A DNA stretch of 64,000 nt, taken from positions 4,588,001 through 4,652,000 of the forward strand of contig JAPNXP010000009.1 of assembly GCA_028753945.1 (NCBI GenBank), read 5' to 3'. Below are positions 54,271 through 64,000 of the stretch, piece after piece; position 1 is the first letter of the stretch, and every line of letters begins with the position of its first letter. Origin of the DNA: Hexactinellida sp. DTS-2022 (taxonomy: Eukaryota; Porifera; Hexactinellida). The notes beneath the pieces are model-generated. The model ran no database searches. It was not told where the DNA came from and worked only from the letters and a program-made list of their open reading frames with translations. Both the position numbers and the translations under genes were made by a program.

Positions 54271-56542
54271 TATATATAATAATTTTCAAATTCTCAGATT
54301 CTCAAAAGCTTCTGCTTAAAATTGGGATGAACTGCATGCAAGCCACCAAAGTACCTCAATGTTAAAGAAAGCTGTCTATTATTTGCAGCGATAATTATCG
54401 ATTAATTGCTAACCATAAAAATTCGATGAATTGTTTCTCATTCCCACCAAAAGTATTCGTACTCCAAAGAAATCCTCTTGAAATCGTACTATACTAGTCT
54501 AAATATGATATTTAGCAATAAGTATTTACATAATATGAGATATATCAACTTTGATTTAAGAATCGTATTCTCCACGTCCAAATTAACCATTGCAGAAGAT
54601 TAAACTCAATTTTATATTGACTAGTTTGAAATTTACACTTTTCCAATTGCCAACAAGGTACAGAATGGGAACAAGTGGCACATGGTTGTAATTTATAATA
54701 ATTTTCAACTTAATCAATATCTAATAGTTACTGAAAGGTTCTGCAATAGATATTTCGATTGCGTCGAAACGAATCTGAACAAAAAATTGCAATATCCCAT
54801 ATATTTTGAATACTATAAACATTATTGAGAAGCTCACTATATTACTATTTTCTGTGGGATGTTTTTGGAGCACGAATGCTCTTGTTAGGGGAGTGTTTTG
54901 TAAAAGAATAAATGGACTTCACCGACATCCATGGTCCGAAATTTAACAGTAACGAGCTCTTCGGTCTCGGTCGCTTTGCGACGGGTCACTTTCTCACAAA
55001 GGTCGCTTTTCAACCTTTGTTCGTCCGCTTTAGACACTACGTAACACAATTAACGACCGCTTCGCGTCTTACCATCCTTAAAATATCACTCATATTAAAA
55101 ATGTTGAACCTGTGACTTGTAAATTACACGTACTCAATTCAGTATGCTGCTATTATTTGGGAGCCAATTACGTCAACTAATTAAGAATTGCTATTTACTA
55201 ATTCAGGATTTAAGCTCCTGTATAGTAAATTGTATGATTATAAATAATTCGCTGCACTACACTGATCTGATTTATTATGCAGAATAAATAGGTCAGTAAA
55301 TCGTTGAATAAACTTTGATAGTATTGCAAATCATTGAATAACTTTGATGGTAATATTATGCATACTTATGTGATTGATTTAATCAAAGTATGCGATTTCG
55401 GAATTTATGTAGGTGAAGATTAAATCATCACCCTCAATATGTGCAATGAAGCAGCAATTGGAGGTTTACATTTTTGTTATTGCCTGGCGCAAATTAAATT
55501 AAAATTCTAAATCAATACAATATATTTTAGAAAGTGACAAAATTGTTTGACAATTGAATCAATATTGTAAGAGCCGAACTTAATTAGTTCCTACGTTCGT
55601 CACATTCACATTAATCGGTATACGTGCATCTCATTGTATGTTGTCTTGCTACCTAAAATTGTGGACGAATCGGATTAAATTTGAAAGAGTTATTCCAAAA
55701 TATGTGCCTCTATGACGTCAAAATCCTGTTATTTCGTTTAAATAACCAATAGATCGTTGTCAGCGTGTAAAATCAAACAAAAATCTGGATAAACACACGA
55801 ACAAAAATTGTGCTTTTAATATTTGGATGAACAGGCCTTATCATGACGTAGTTCACAGTTAACAACATTTATACCCACCTCTTGACAAATCCAAGAATAA
55901 ATTACTAATATTGATGAATCTCGTACTTTTCGCAACAATAAGCTTTTGACATTAAAATTTTTAGCATATCAAACAGAGATACATTATTATACGAAGGTTA
56001 ACGAAGGGCGATCTGTTCAACCGATGTTGACAATTGATTTATAACAAAATCAAAATGACTAGGTTTCATTGCATTATAATTTATAATATGTACATTAGTA
56101 AATTAATTGATTGATTTCAAGTATATTTTTATTATTTTATAACTACGTATATACATAACTACACCAATTAAAATGATTGAATCAACTTTTTCTTATATTT
56201 CAGTTTCGGACAACAGATATAATTTAGGCCGCCATCTAAAAAGTGATGGGACATAGAGAATGAATAATTGAGAATATCTTGAATTTCTCAAAACGTAACT
56301 TTTGTGAGAGAAGCTTGCAATCCAGTGACTTGAGGATTACGATGAGATCTGTCTAATATCAAACAATTTGGTGTCAATTTGGTGAATTACAGTTTATCAT
56401 GGAGCTGAATTTGCGGAAAATTAGTGGAAATATAATTTTTTGACATAATTACATGTTAAGAATATTGCCATAATTTGGTTCTATTAGCTCTAAAACATAA
56501 TATTCAATAAATCTTTTTCTAAATGCATGAAAAGGTGTGACG
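54271..56542. other. Gene-free 2.3-kb stretch
   Basis: No ORF with recognisable content. The 67-aa frame at 54912-55115 lies over the GCTTTGCGAC-word repeat at 54955-55085 and is not supported as a gene. Confidence 0.45.
54955..55085 (+). repeat. CGCTTTGCGAC-word repeat
   Basis: Shares TTCGGTCTCGGTCGCTTTGC with the complement of 14155-14190 and has further words such as GACCGCTTCGCGTC. Same unclassified repeat type. Confidence 0.5.
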
Positions 56543-56779
56543 CAGTGGCGTAGCAAGACCTTGTGGCAAACCTGGTGTACTCATCCACGGCGTAGCCAGA
56601 AGAAAATGAAGGGGGGGTTCAAAGGTAAATCCTGCTAAAGGGGGCTTGGGGGTGTTGTCCCCGTAATATTTTCACTAAGTTTATGTGAAAAACCAGGGCA
56701 TTATTGTCTTACTGGTACTAGTCTCACAATCATTCATAATAATAATAATAATAGGGGATAGTGCATTCATACTTTAGCT

Positions 56780-57210
56780 TAACTAGCGCGCTTCGCTTGC
56801 TAGATCGCTTCGGGGTAGAACACACCACACACCAACCGATTATTAAGCGTAAATATTCCAAAAACTAAATTTTCTAAATGGAAAATTTACTGATTACGTC
56901 ATCATGCGATAATGACTCAGCATATTGCCAATCTGGTGTGACCAACGTGTCCGCATCATTAATGTGCATGTTCTATTAAATTTTCAGATTTATATCTCTT
57001 AGAGGGCGGGAATTATCTGTGATTAAATGACTTTACAGGGTTCTCGAAATGTGACAATAACGTCATAACTTGGCGAGATGTGAGAAATTTTGAGTGGAAA
57101 CCTCAACTTGTTGTCGGGGGACAAAAGTTACCCCTTATGCCAAAAATCTCATTTGGAAACTGTCCACTTTCTTCAAACAACTCGGGACATACAAACAAAT
57201 ATATATATAT
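56780..57210 (+). repeat. Interspersed repeat S, copy 2
   Basis: Starts CTAGCGCGCTTCGCTTGCTA. Matches 45410-45870, including CGACAATAACGTCATAACTT-type and GAGAAATTTTGAGTGG tracts. Followed by a TA run. Confidence 0.7.
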
Positions 57211-58035
57211 CCAAATTTTGTCCCTAAATCGAGTAAAGTTCTTTAAGTGTGTTTTATGGTTATTATCCAGCAAAAGTGTCTTTACTCGGCAAAATGAGCC
57301 ATAGGACACGCTTCAGTTTTGCCTAGACAAAACACCGGCTTTAGGGACAATTTTTTGCATATAGGGACAAAACACCAGATTTATGGACAGTTTTTGCATA
57401 CACACACACATATATAGATTTTTATTTAAATGTGTAGATAGTATGTTATAATACTAGCGTGCCACGCTTACTCCTGGCCTTCGCCACTTGTAATATCCAC
57501 AAAACAACCGCTTCGCAGTTGTTGTCTGGTACTAATCTCAACAACTCTCGTAATTAGTGTGCAGTTTCCAGATACATTAATTAAAGCCATTATTAAGCAC
57601 AATTTCATACAGGCTCATATCAAGCAAATTATTATAGGTGCGGCGAAGTGACGTCGAGTTATTGAATCTCAGAGCGACTTAAAATGATCCCCGAATATTG
57701 ATGCGTCTAGCTAAAATATTGTTGCGGTCAAGGCCGCACCTGCTCCTGCGGACTATGTGAATATTTTACATTTACTGATATATATGTCTATATTTACTTA
57801 AACAAATTTATCCTTTTCTTCCATGTGTTTTTATTTATACCCTACCCGTGACCTTCGTCATGTAAGGCCTTACCACTACTCCGAACCATGGATTACTTAA
57901 AGTCCATATATAAATAGGTGACTTATCTTTATCTCAATATAGCTAGTAATGACAGACCTGAGAAATGCATTCTAATTATTTAGGAAATTAGGAACATGAT
58001 ATCAAGGAATACATGAGATAATGAGTGTATTACCA
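57211..58035. other. Gene-free interior of the hAT-like element
   Basis: Short tandem GGGACAAAACACC units at 57325-57395 and a GCTTCGC-word cluster at 57455-57520. No coding region. Confidence 0.45.
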
Positions 58036-58232
58036 CAGGGTTTTTTTTAAGGCCGATCTCGGTGTATAATTTGCACAAAGATTTTTTGGAGTTACACCAC
58101 GATTCGGGTCGGCAGCGGCCTCTGCAGTGTTGAGTTACACCAAGATTATGGGTCGGCCGCGGCCGCTGCAGTGTTTAGTTACACCATGGCCGCGATGAGT
58201 TGCACCAAAGTCTCGACCTTAAAAAAACCCTG
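58036..58232. mobile_element. hAT-like MITE (197 bp)
   Basis: Ends CAGGGTTTTTTTTAAGG and CCTTAAAAAAACCCTG, exact 8-bp duplication TATTACCA (58028-58035, 58233-58240). The interior repeats GAGTTACACCA and a CGGC-rich word. Confidence 0.95.
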
Positions 58233-58617
58233 TATTACCATATAAAGAATTGAGTGCTAATAATATCATTATCTCAAATAATATTGAAGTTAGGCCTAGA
58301 AGATGTATTTTCAATGAATAGGAAGTTACCAATTGCGGATAAATCAGTACTAGCATAGTTTACAAAATTTCGATAGTTTTTGATTTATGGCTCATTTTAG
58401 GAAATATACATTTCCCTGGCAACCGACGTATGTGTCAACATTCCATTTATAATTTCGATATATTTCATTCAACGAGTTATGGACATCCTCATGTTCCAAT
58501 TTTGAACATTTGTAACGCGTTTAACTATGTTTAAAGCACGCTATAAAAACACGATAATTCCAATGATCGGGGCCTGGCCCCGGCTGCCTCCCCCCTGGCT
58601 ACGCCACTGGTGTGACG

Positions 58618-58830
58618 TGGGTTCCTTAAATCGCGGATTCCCTGGAATGAAAAATTGAAACTGAAAGTTGATTGAATTTCAATTGAAAGTGAAAAAGAAA
58701 ATGGGGTTTTTCTATTTATACCTTTGACCCAAAGTAATCCGGATGTTAATTAAAATCACTTTGAACTACTATATATTTTAGGTTTTTTGAAAAATTTACC
58801 TTGTTCAAGAAATATAATCAATAATTATAG
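58618..58830. other. Gene-free gap
   Basis: AT-rich, nothing recognised. Confidence 0.35.
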
Positions 58831-59056
58831 GTGAACAGTAAAATTTTGTTCATGAAATGTCTTGAACTACGTTTAGGAGACTACATAGAGTTGACTTCGC
58901 TCAATAGAGTCACCTCGGGACCAGGTCGCTTTGACCCGATTAAGCTGGGAAATTTATTAACCGAAAATATTTCTAGCCAAAATGTAATTCCGTCCTATAA
59001 TTCCTGTGAAATTTTGACCCGATTAAGCTGTGAAATCTATTAAGCGGAGTCCTCTG
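58831..59056 (-). mobile_element. Tigger-like terminus
   Basis: Read on the minus strand from TA at 59057: CAGAGGACTCCGCTTAATAG, followed by TTAATCGGG words at two further sites. The other end is unclear; the open frame here is not a gene. Confidence 0.55.
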
Positions 59057-59295
59057 TACATCATTTTTGATAATGCCATTCCGTTTGCTGCTACCGATAT
59101 CCTATCTGTCAATAATTCTTCATTAGAGCCTATCTAGCTTAGTTTCCAATTTCTACTCACACTTCTGAAACTGTCCACTGTGCCTTATTTCTGAGCATCT
59201 TTTCTTGATTATCTTAGACTTTCTGGAAATTCTGATTTGAAGTTAAAAAGCATCCTTCGGGACTCCTCTTTTGGTAATTCTGTAACAGCCTAAAC
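59057..59295. other. Gene-free gap
   Basis: No feature recognised. Confidence 0.35.
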
Positions 59296-61060
59296 CAGGG
59301 GTTCTTAAACTGCGGGGCGCACCCCACTAGGGGGGCGTAATACTCCCAGAAAATGCTAACTCATCAATTATAGAATAGTATCAGCTTTAGCTAAATTATG
59401 TATTCTTCAGAGCGTATGGTTTTAGATGACTAATGACGAAATAAAAAAGTGCAATTCTGATGACATACGATATTTTGTTTAATTATAACAACTTTAGATC
59501 AAATAAACAGAATACCAATGTTTTAGATTCAGTACTTGTTTTCCATTGTCGATATTATACCCTCCTAGACCTAATGACTAGCTGTGCTAAAAAGAGGAAA
59601 TTTTTGGATGACTACTTCAAATATGGATTTACTGTCATCAGTAAGAATGGTATCGAAATGCCACTGTGTTATTTGTTATAAAACATTGAGCAATGATGCA
59701 ATGCGCCCGTCACGTATGGAGCGACATCTATCTACAGTTATCCCAGATCTGGTAAATAAGCCAAAGAACTACTTCTCTGGGAAGTCCATATCATTGAAAC
59801 GAGTGAAATTGGACAGAGTTGGAGATTTTCGTCAGGGTTTAAAGAAGGTTGTGGAGGCATCTTACGAAATCTCCTCACTAATTGTAAGAGCAAAGAAACA
59901 GCACAACATAGGTGAAACACTTGTAAAGCCTTGCATTCTTAGTGCAGCAAAGCTAGTACTTGGAGAGGATAGCTACCAAAGGTTATCTGAAATTTCGCTA
60001 TCAGACTCTACTTAAGCTTCGAATTGATGAATTGGCATATTATATTAAAATCCAGATGTTGGAGAAGGTTCGATCTTCGCCATTCTTGGCGATTCATTGT
60101 GACGAGACTACAGATGTGTCTCAGTGCCCTAACCAGCAATGTTAGGTTCTCGTTCTGGATTTGTTACCAAGATCAAACAAAAGAGTCCTTCAGCTGTTGG
60201 AACTCATTGCGTCATTCATCGTGAAGTACTTGCAGCACGGACCCTTCCTGTCGAGCTTTTGAATTAACTCAATTCTGTGATCAAGATAGTTAACTTCATA
60301 AAAGGTGGGGCCCTTAATACTACGATTATTTGCGAGGCTCTGTCATGACATTGGAGCAGACCACGAAGCATTACTGTTTCACACAAATGTACCCTGGTTT
60401 TCAAAGGGGATATGTTTGAAAGATTTAATGAATTAAATGACGAAGTGAAGTTATTTTTAGAAGATCAGAAGAGGTTTGACCACCTTGCTATTTTACACTC
60501 CGAGGAATTTCAGTTATCTTTAGCATGCCTCGTTGATATATTTGAGGCCTTAAACAAGCTCAACCGCCAGCTAGAAGGCAGAAACAGCAATATTATCTGT
60601 CATCACGATGCCATTCGAGCTTTTATTGCCAAGTTGCACTTATGGAAGCGTCGAATCTCGGATCGAAATACAGGACCATTCCCACACCTTGATGAGGCTC
60701 TCAAAGATAAACTCCTCGATGATGATCATCAACAATTAATTCAATCCCATCATCAAGTGATCAGAGATTAATTCTGTCGATATTTTCCGGATATTGAAGA
60801 AGAAAGTTTAGAATGGAAGCTCATCAGGAATCCTTTTTTCACTGATGTCGAAGATATCCCTGAGTACATTCAGGAAGAGTTTTTGGATATGGAGTGCAAC
60901 TCTTCTGCAAAGGATGATTTTAACAGAATTTCGTTAGAGGAATTCTGGCTCAAATATTTAGCAATGTATCATAATGTCAGTCTACTTGCCTTGCGTGTGA
61001 TTGTAGGTTTTCCTCAACATACATATCTCTGTGAAGCTGCATTTCGACACTATTGTTCAT
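59296..61060 (+). mobile_element. hAT transposon (ZBED5/SCAND3-like), 3-prime truncated
   Basis: Starts CAGGGGTTCTTAAACTGCGG, a typical hAT (Charlie-like) terminus. The transposase pseudogene follows on the plus strand. The last part of the gene and the right terminus are missing. Confidence 0.8.
59584..61060 (+). pseudogene. hAT transposase, ZBED5/SCAND3-like, broken
   Basis: Plus strand, several frames. Order: a BED-type zinc finger (CHCVICYKTLSNDAMRPSRM with ERHLST, residues 27-50 of the 143-aa frame), a block with KKQHNIGETLVKPC, LSDST; then a frame with LAYYIKIQMLEKV and SPFLAIHCDETTDVSQC, containing the first acidic motif. 60145-60411 is badly broken. 60412-60771 reads MFERFNELNDEVKLFLEDQK, EALNKLNRQLEGRN and KLHLWKRR. 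60771-61060 holds RYFPDIEEESLEWKLIRNPF, QEEFLDME and FPQHTYLCEAAF, where the TYLCE motif carries the catalytic Glu. The remaining tail is absent. Related to domesticated ZBED5 and SCAND3 of vertebrates. Confidence 0.88.
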
Positions 61061-61260
61061 AAATAACAAGTGCCGCAACAGGATGGATATAGAAAATGAC
61101 CAGTGTTCTCGCTATGCCTCTTTCGGGGGGTGCAGTACCCCCTTATTACGATTATGCACCCCTCTATCGTGCTTAAATAGACATAGTGTACCCCCCTGTA
61201 GTGCTTAAACAAACCTAATGTGCCCCATATAGTAGTCAATATTAATTTATACTTTGAATA
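61061..61260. repeat. ACCCCC...GTGCTTAAA degenerate tandem
   Basis: Three imperfect units of about 35 bp (GCACCCCTCTATCGTGCTTAA, TACCCCCCTGTAGTGCTTAAA-like) replace the end of the hAT gene. No function recognised. Confidence 0.5.
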
Positions 61261-61296
61261 TTTATTGAAATTCCAATTAATAATAATAGTATTGAT

Positions 61297-63316
61297 TCAG
61301 CATTCAGTGTCATTAGCATGCGAGTGATGAGATCGAGAGATCTGTATTCGTCTATTACCCATAGATTCCCACTTCCTTAGAGCTGGGTATGGGTCCCAGT
61401 TTTGGACACAGGGACCTTCAATAGAAATTCGCATAAGGTTATCCAATGTGTTTGATTTCAAACGGTTTCTCTGTGCAGATTTGATCCTTTTCATAGTAGA
61501 AAAGAGTCTTTCAACCTGTGCACTTGATGCAGGTAATACTGCAATACGTGCCAAAATATTTGAAATTAGTGGATATGCTACTGCCATTGTTTCTCTGTTT
61601 GCTGATGAATGCATAACATTGAACAGCTACCTCCACACTCAGAGGCATTGGCAAGCTTTGAACAAACGACCTGTACCCGATGTACTCTTGCCAAAGCCTA
61701 ATGCCGTCAATCTGTAATCTATCTCCAAGCTCCAACATGTTAAGCTGAGTAGTAGATTGGACATTTCGTGGATCAAAGTATCCCAGCAGCGTGAGTGTTC
61801 TAACTTGTGGAAACCTATTCTCCAAATTAGTTATGATGGCACCACTGTATGATTTGGCATTCTTAATAAAACCAGTTTCATCAAGTGGAGTAGTAACTTC
61901 AATTTCCTCCAAACTTGCTTCCAGGTCCATCATATATCCACCATGTAGAGGGTCTTCTTTAATCACACATAATGCTGCTTTGGCATCCTCAACTAACTGC
62001 TCCACAGCAAGTAGGTTGAGTTGTGCTAGCTGGAATGTTCGAGAAAGATTCCCAAGTATAGCTAGAATGTTTGAGAGAAGCAGTAGTGATGCAATGAATG
62101 TAGGCTTTTCAATTTCATTGCAAAGCCCGTGGGAAGTTGCTTCTCCCTCAGCAGCCTCATGCTGTAACGTTGCATATACAGCCTTTATGCTTCTCCGAAG
62201 AGCATCTACTGCACTTTGATGTGACAGCCACCTTGTCTCTGTAGGGCGTTGTAACTTCAAATGAGGTTCATTCAGTAACTTTTGCATCTCACAGAGTTCT
62301 GAAGTACGCACAGTACTCCTTGAAAAAAAGACATATATTTGATTCAGAATTCGCTGGAATCTTTGGATCATTGTAGATGCATTACTAGCATCACAGGCTG
62401 CAAGAGATAACCTATGTGCACTACAGTGTGTAGCAATGAATGTAGGTACTACTTGCTTGATCCTAGTCACCACACCTTGTTCACATCCCACCATGACTGA
62501 GGCTCCATCAGTTGCACCACCTGCTAGCTTGCTAATATCAAGTGTAACCGGTGCTTTAGAGGTTAGGTAAGAAATCACAGCTTCTGTTATTACATCTGCT
62601 GTTCCATGGATGATTTCTAGTAATTTTAGATTCCTGGTCCGAACAACTGCGTTGTTATCCAGATACTGAATACTAATACCAAGTTGTTTAGCCACAGAAA
62701 TATCTGTAGCCTCATCAAGGATGATAGAATAAAAAGGCGATTCATTTACTTCACGGAGAATCTCCTCTTCTAGAGTCTTGCCTATCACTTCAACAATTTC
62801 TCCCATTATCTGCTCGGATTCATAGTTTGTATTGCCAGATTTTTTCAGCACTGATAGGCTCTTGTTACCTAGTAGTACACACAGCTCTCTCAAATCTGAA
62901 AAATTTGTGGTATGGGCTATTTCATGTTTGTTGAGATAGTACATGCAACGCATAGCATCACAGAAGGAAGATTCGTCGACTGTCAGTATGTTACTTCTTT
63001 CCACCATGTTTAATACAGTAGATTTATTAGCTACTCTGGTTACCCACTCCTGATAAACTATGTGACTATCTGCGTGAGCTGTGCACGACTCATGTCTCCG
63101 AAGTTTATCAGGTCTGTTTCCTGTATATGGCATAGTAATAAACACTCCCGATCGGCTTCGAACTTCGTATTTATTGTAAATACAATACTTACAGTAAAGG
63201 CCATCTTCTTTCAACTTTAGCCACGGATAAATATCTCGCCATTTCGACTCTCCAAACGATCTCCAGGAAGTTGTATTACCACGTCTTGAGCTGGAGGACT
63301 CACCGAAAAAACTCAC
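61297..63316 (-). pseudogene. hAT transposase, ZNF862-like, one frameshift
   Basis: Minus strand, a 601-aa frame (63316-61511) overlapping a 105-aa frame (61614-61297). Residues 20-85 form a TTF-type zinc finger (FGESKWRDIYPWLKLKEDGL, C42, C45, H75, H81). The hAT catalytic core follows: IILDEATDIS (D201), GGATDGASVMVG (D270), ATHCSAHRLSLA, TETRWLSH and, in the second frame, VLPASSAQVERLFSTMKRIK with the catalytic Glu and the dimerisation motif QRNRL. A single shift near 61600-61615 separates the two. This type resembles vertebrate ZNF862. Except for the shift it is full length, so it is young or was recently active. Terminal repeats were not found. Confidence 0.9.
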
Positions 63317-64000
63317 CCCTAATTTTACTGAAGATGACTCAGAGCAGGGACGATGAGTATTAGAGTTAGACTGGATCGATTCTTGTTATGGAAGGAATTC
63401 ATGCACAATCTTTGTTGTCCCTCGGAAAGTTTAAGCTTTTTTAGTGGCATGTCAATCTAGCGTCAGGATTCAGCTCTAAATCACGCGGTTAATTAAGTTC
63501 TAAGTTAAATAATGTAAAAAAACAGTAGCACTAGAATAATTAAGTAATAATATTTGAAAATGTCAGAAATGTGATCGAAAGAATTGCTATGGGTAATTAT
63601 ATAGTAGATTTATCCCGTATTCCCCCATTATAACCAGTGTATTATACAGCCATTTGTAAATACGCTCCTAATCCTGGTCTGATCCAATTTTCATACGCCT
63701 AAATCACAAATTAATGTTACGGTATAGGAGTGGATTCCAAATTTTCGCGCTCCTAAATTCAAATTTTCCAAAAATCATGCTCCAAAAGGAGCGTCTAGCG
63801 CTCCTGGATAATACCTTGATTATAACCTCGTAATTCGGAGTTTAAATATTCACCCACAAAAGGGACAATAATCTTCCTTATTCCTTAGGGGTGTGAATTA
63901 GGCACTGAGTGTGCACCCTCCTATCAAAAAATCCTGGCGAGAACCCTGAAAATGACATGCGTTGTGCTATCTCTGAGACACCCCAAAGGATTAAAAAACT
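63317..64000. other. Gene-free right edge
   Basis: Upstream side of the hAT gene; its promoter should be here but no motif is recognisable. 63690-63815 has GGAGCG and CGCTCC words like those in the MITE at 39042, probably one decayed end of the same family. Confidence 0.4.

Larger units (their letters stand above)
56543..58609. mobile_element. hAT-like non-autonomous element (2.1 kb)
   Basis: Ends CAGTGGCGTAGC and GGCTACGCCACTG, with an exact 8-bp duplication GTGTGACG (56535-56542, 58610-58617). The CAGTGGCGTAGC terminus is widespread in animal hAT elements. No transposase. It contains repeat S, an AAT run and a nested MITE. Confidence 0.93.

Noticed and set aside
60412-60771. Independent host gene of 119 aa
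   Set aside because: It is the middle part of the ZBED5/SCAND3-like hAT transposase, in order with blocks before and after.

Overview
The window is AT-rich eukaryotic DNA, very probably from an invertebrate animal: it has FLYWCH and THAP zinc-finger transposases, GT-AG intron signals, TA microsatellites and many degraded DNA transposons, with no operons or ribosome-binding sites. I could not identify the species. No convincing host gene is visible in 64 kb. Nearly everything recognisable is a class II (cut-and-paste) transposon, in nested layers whose target-site duplications (TSDs) can still be read. No retrotransposon ORF, CRISPR array, rRNA or tRNA gene was recognised.

Layout. 0-11.5 kb: a Tigger/pogo transposase pseudogene (minus strand), a HIRAN-like ORF, a small unassigned ORF, and several copies of an unclassified repeat (here R1) that carries a 115-bp hairpin. 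11.5-25.4 kb: one decayed P-type element (P-E) cut open by three later insertions: a FLYWCH MULE, itself interrupted by a hAT-like element containing a Tigger MITE; a hAT-like element that contains P copy P-A; and P copy P-B, inserted inside the P-E THAP domain. 25.4-33.8 kb: a broken transposon-type gene of the PGKKDYV/DFAENY family, an intact FLYWCH-MULE with tandem-array (Foldback-like) ends and a second RING-finger ORF, and an inverted relative of the first gene's exon/intron carrying a 930-bp palindromic insertion. 34.2-43.7 kb: P copy P-C, split inside its THAP exon by a 6.1-kb Merlin element, which holds at least five further MITE-like insertions. 44.5-46 kb: a decayed Foldback-type element with a RING remnant. 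46.2-53.6 kb: a second-lineage P element (P-F), P copy P-D inside it, a Transib (RAG1-related) transposase and an 8-bp-TSD hAT MITE. 53.6-64 kb: more hAT-type elements, a ZBED5/SCAND3-like hAT pseudogene and a nearly intact ZNF862-like hAT transposase.

The three complete P copies share TIRs beginning CATAGCCTACT and are flanked by 7-bp, not 8-bp, duplications. P-A and P-C share the same frameshifts but have different TSDs, which suggests that defective copies were mobilised in trans. The most interesting signals are the layered insertion record, the MULE-plus-RING arrangement with tandem-array termini, the Transib transposase, and the R1 hairpin family.
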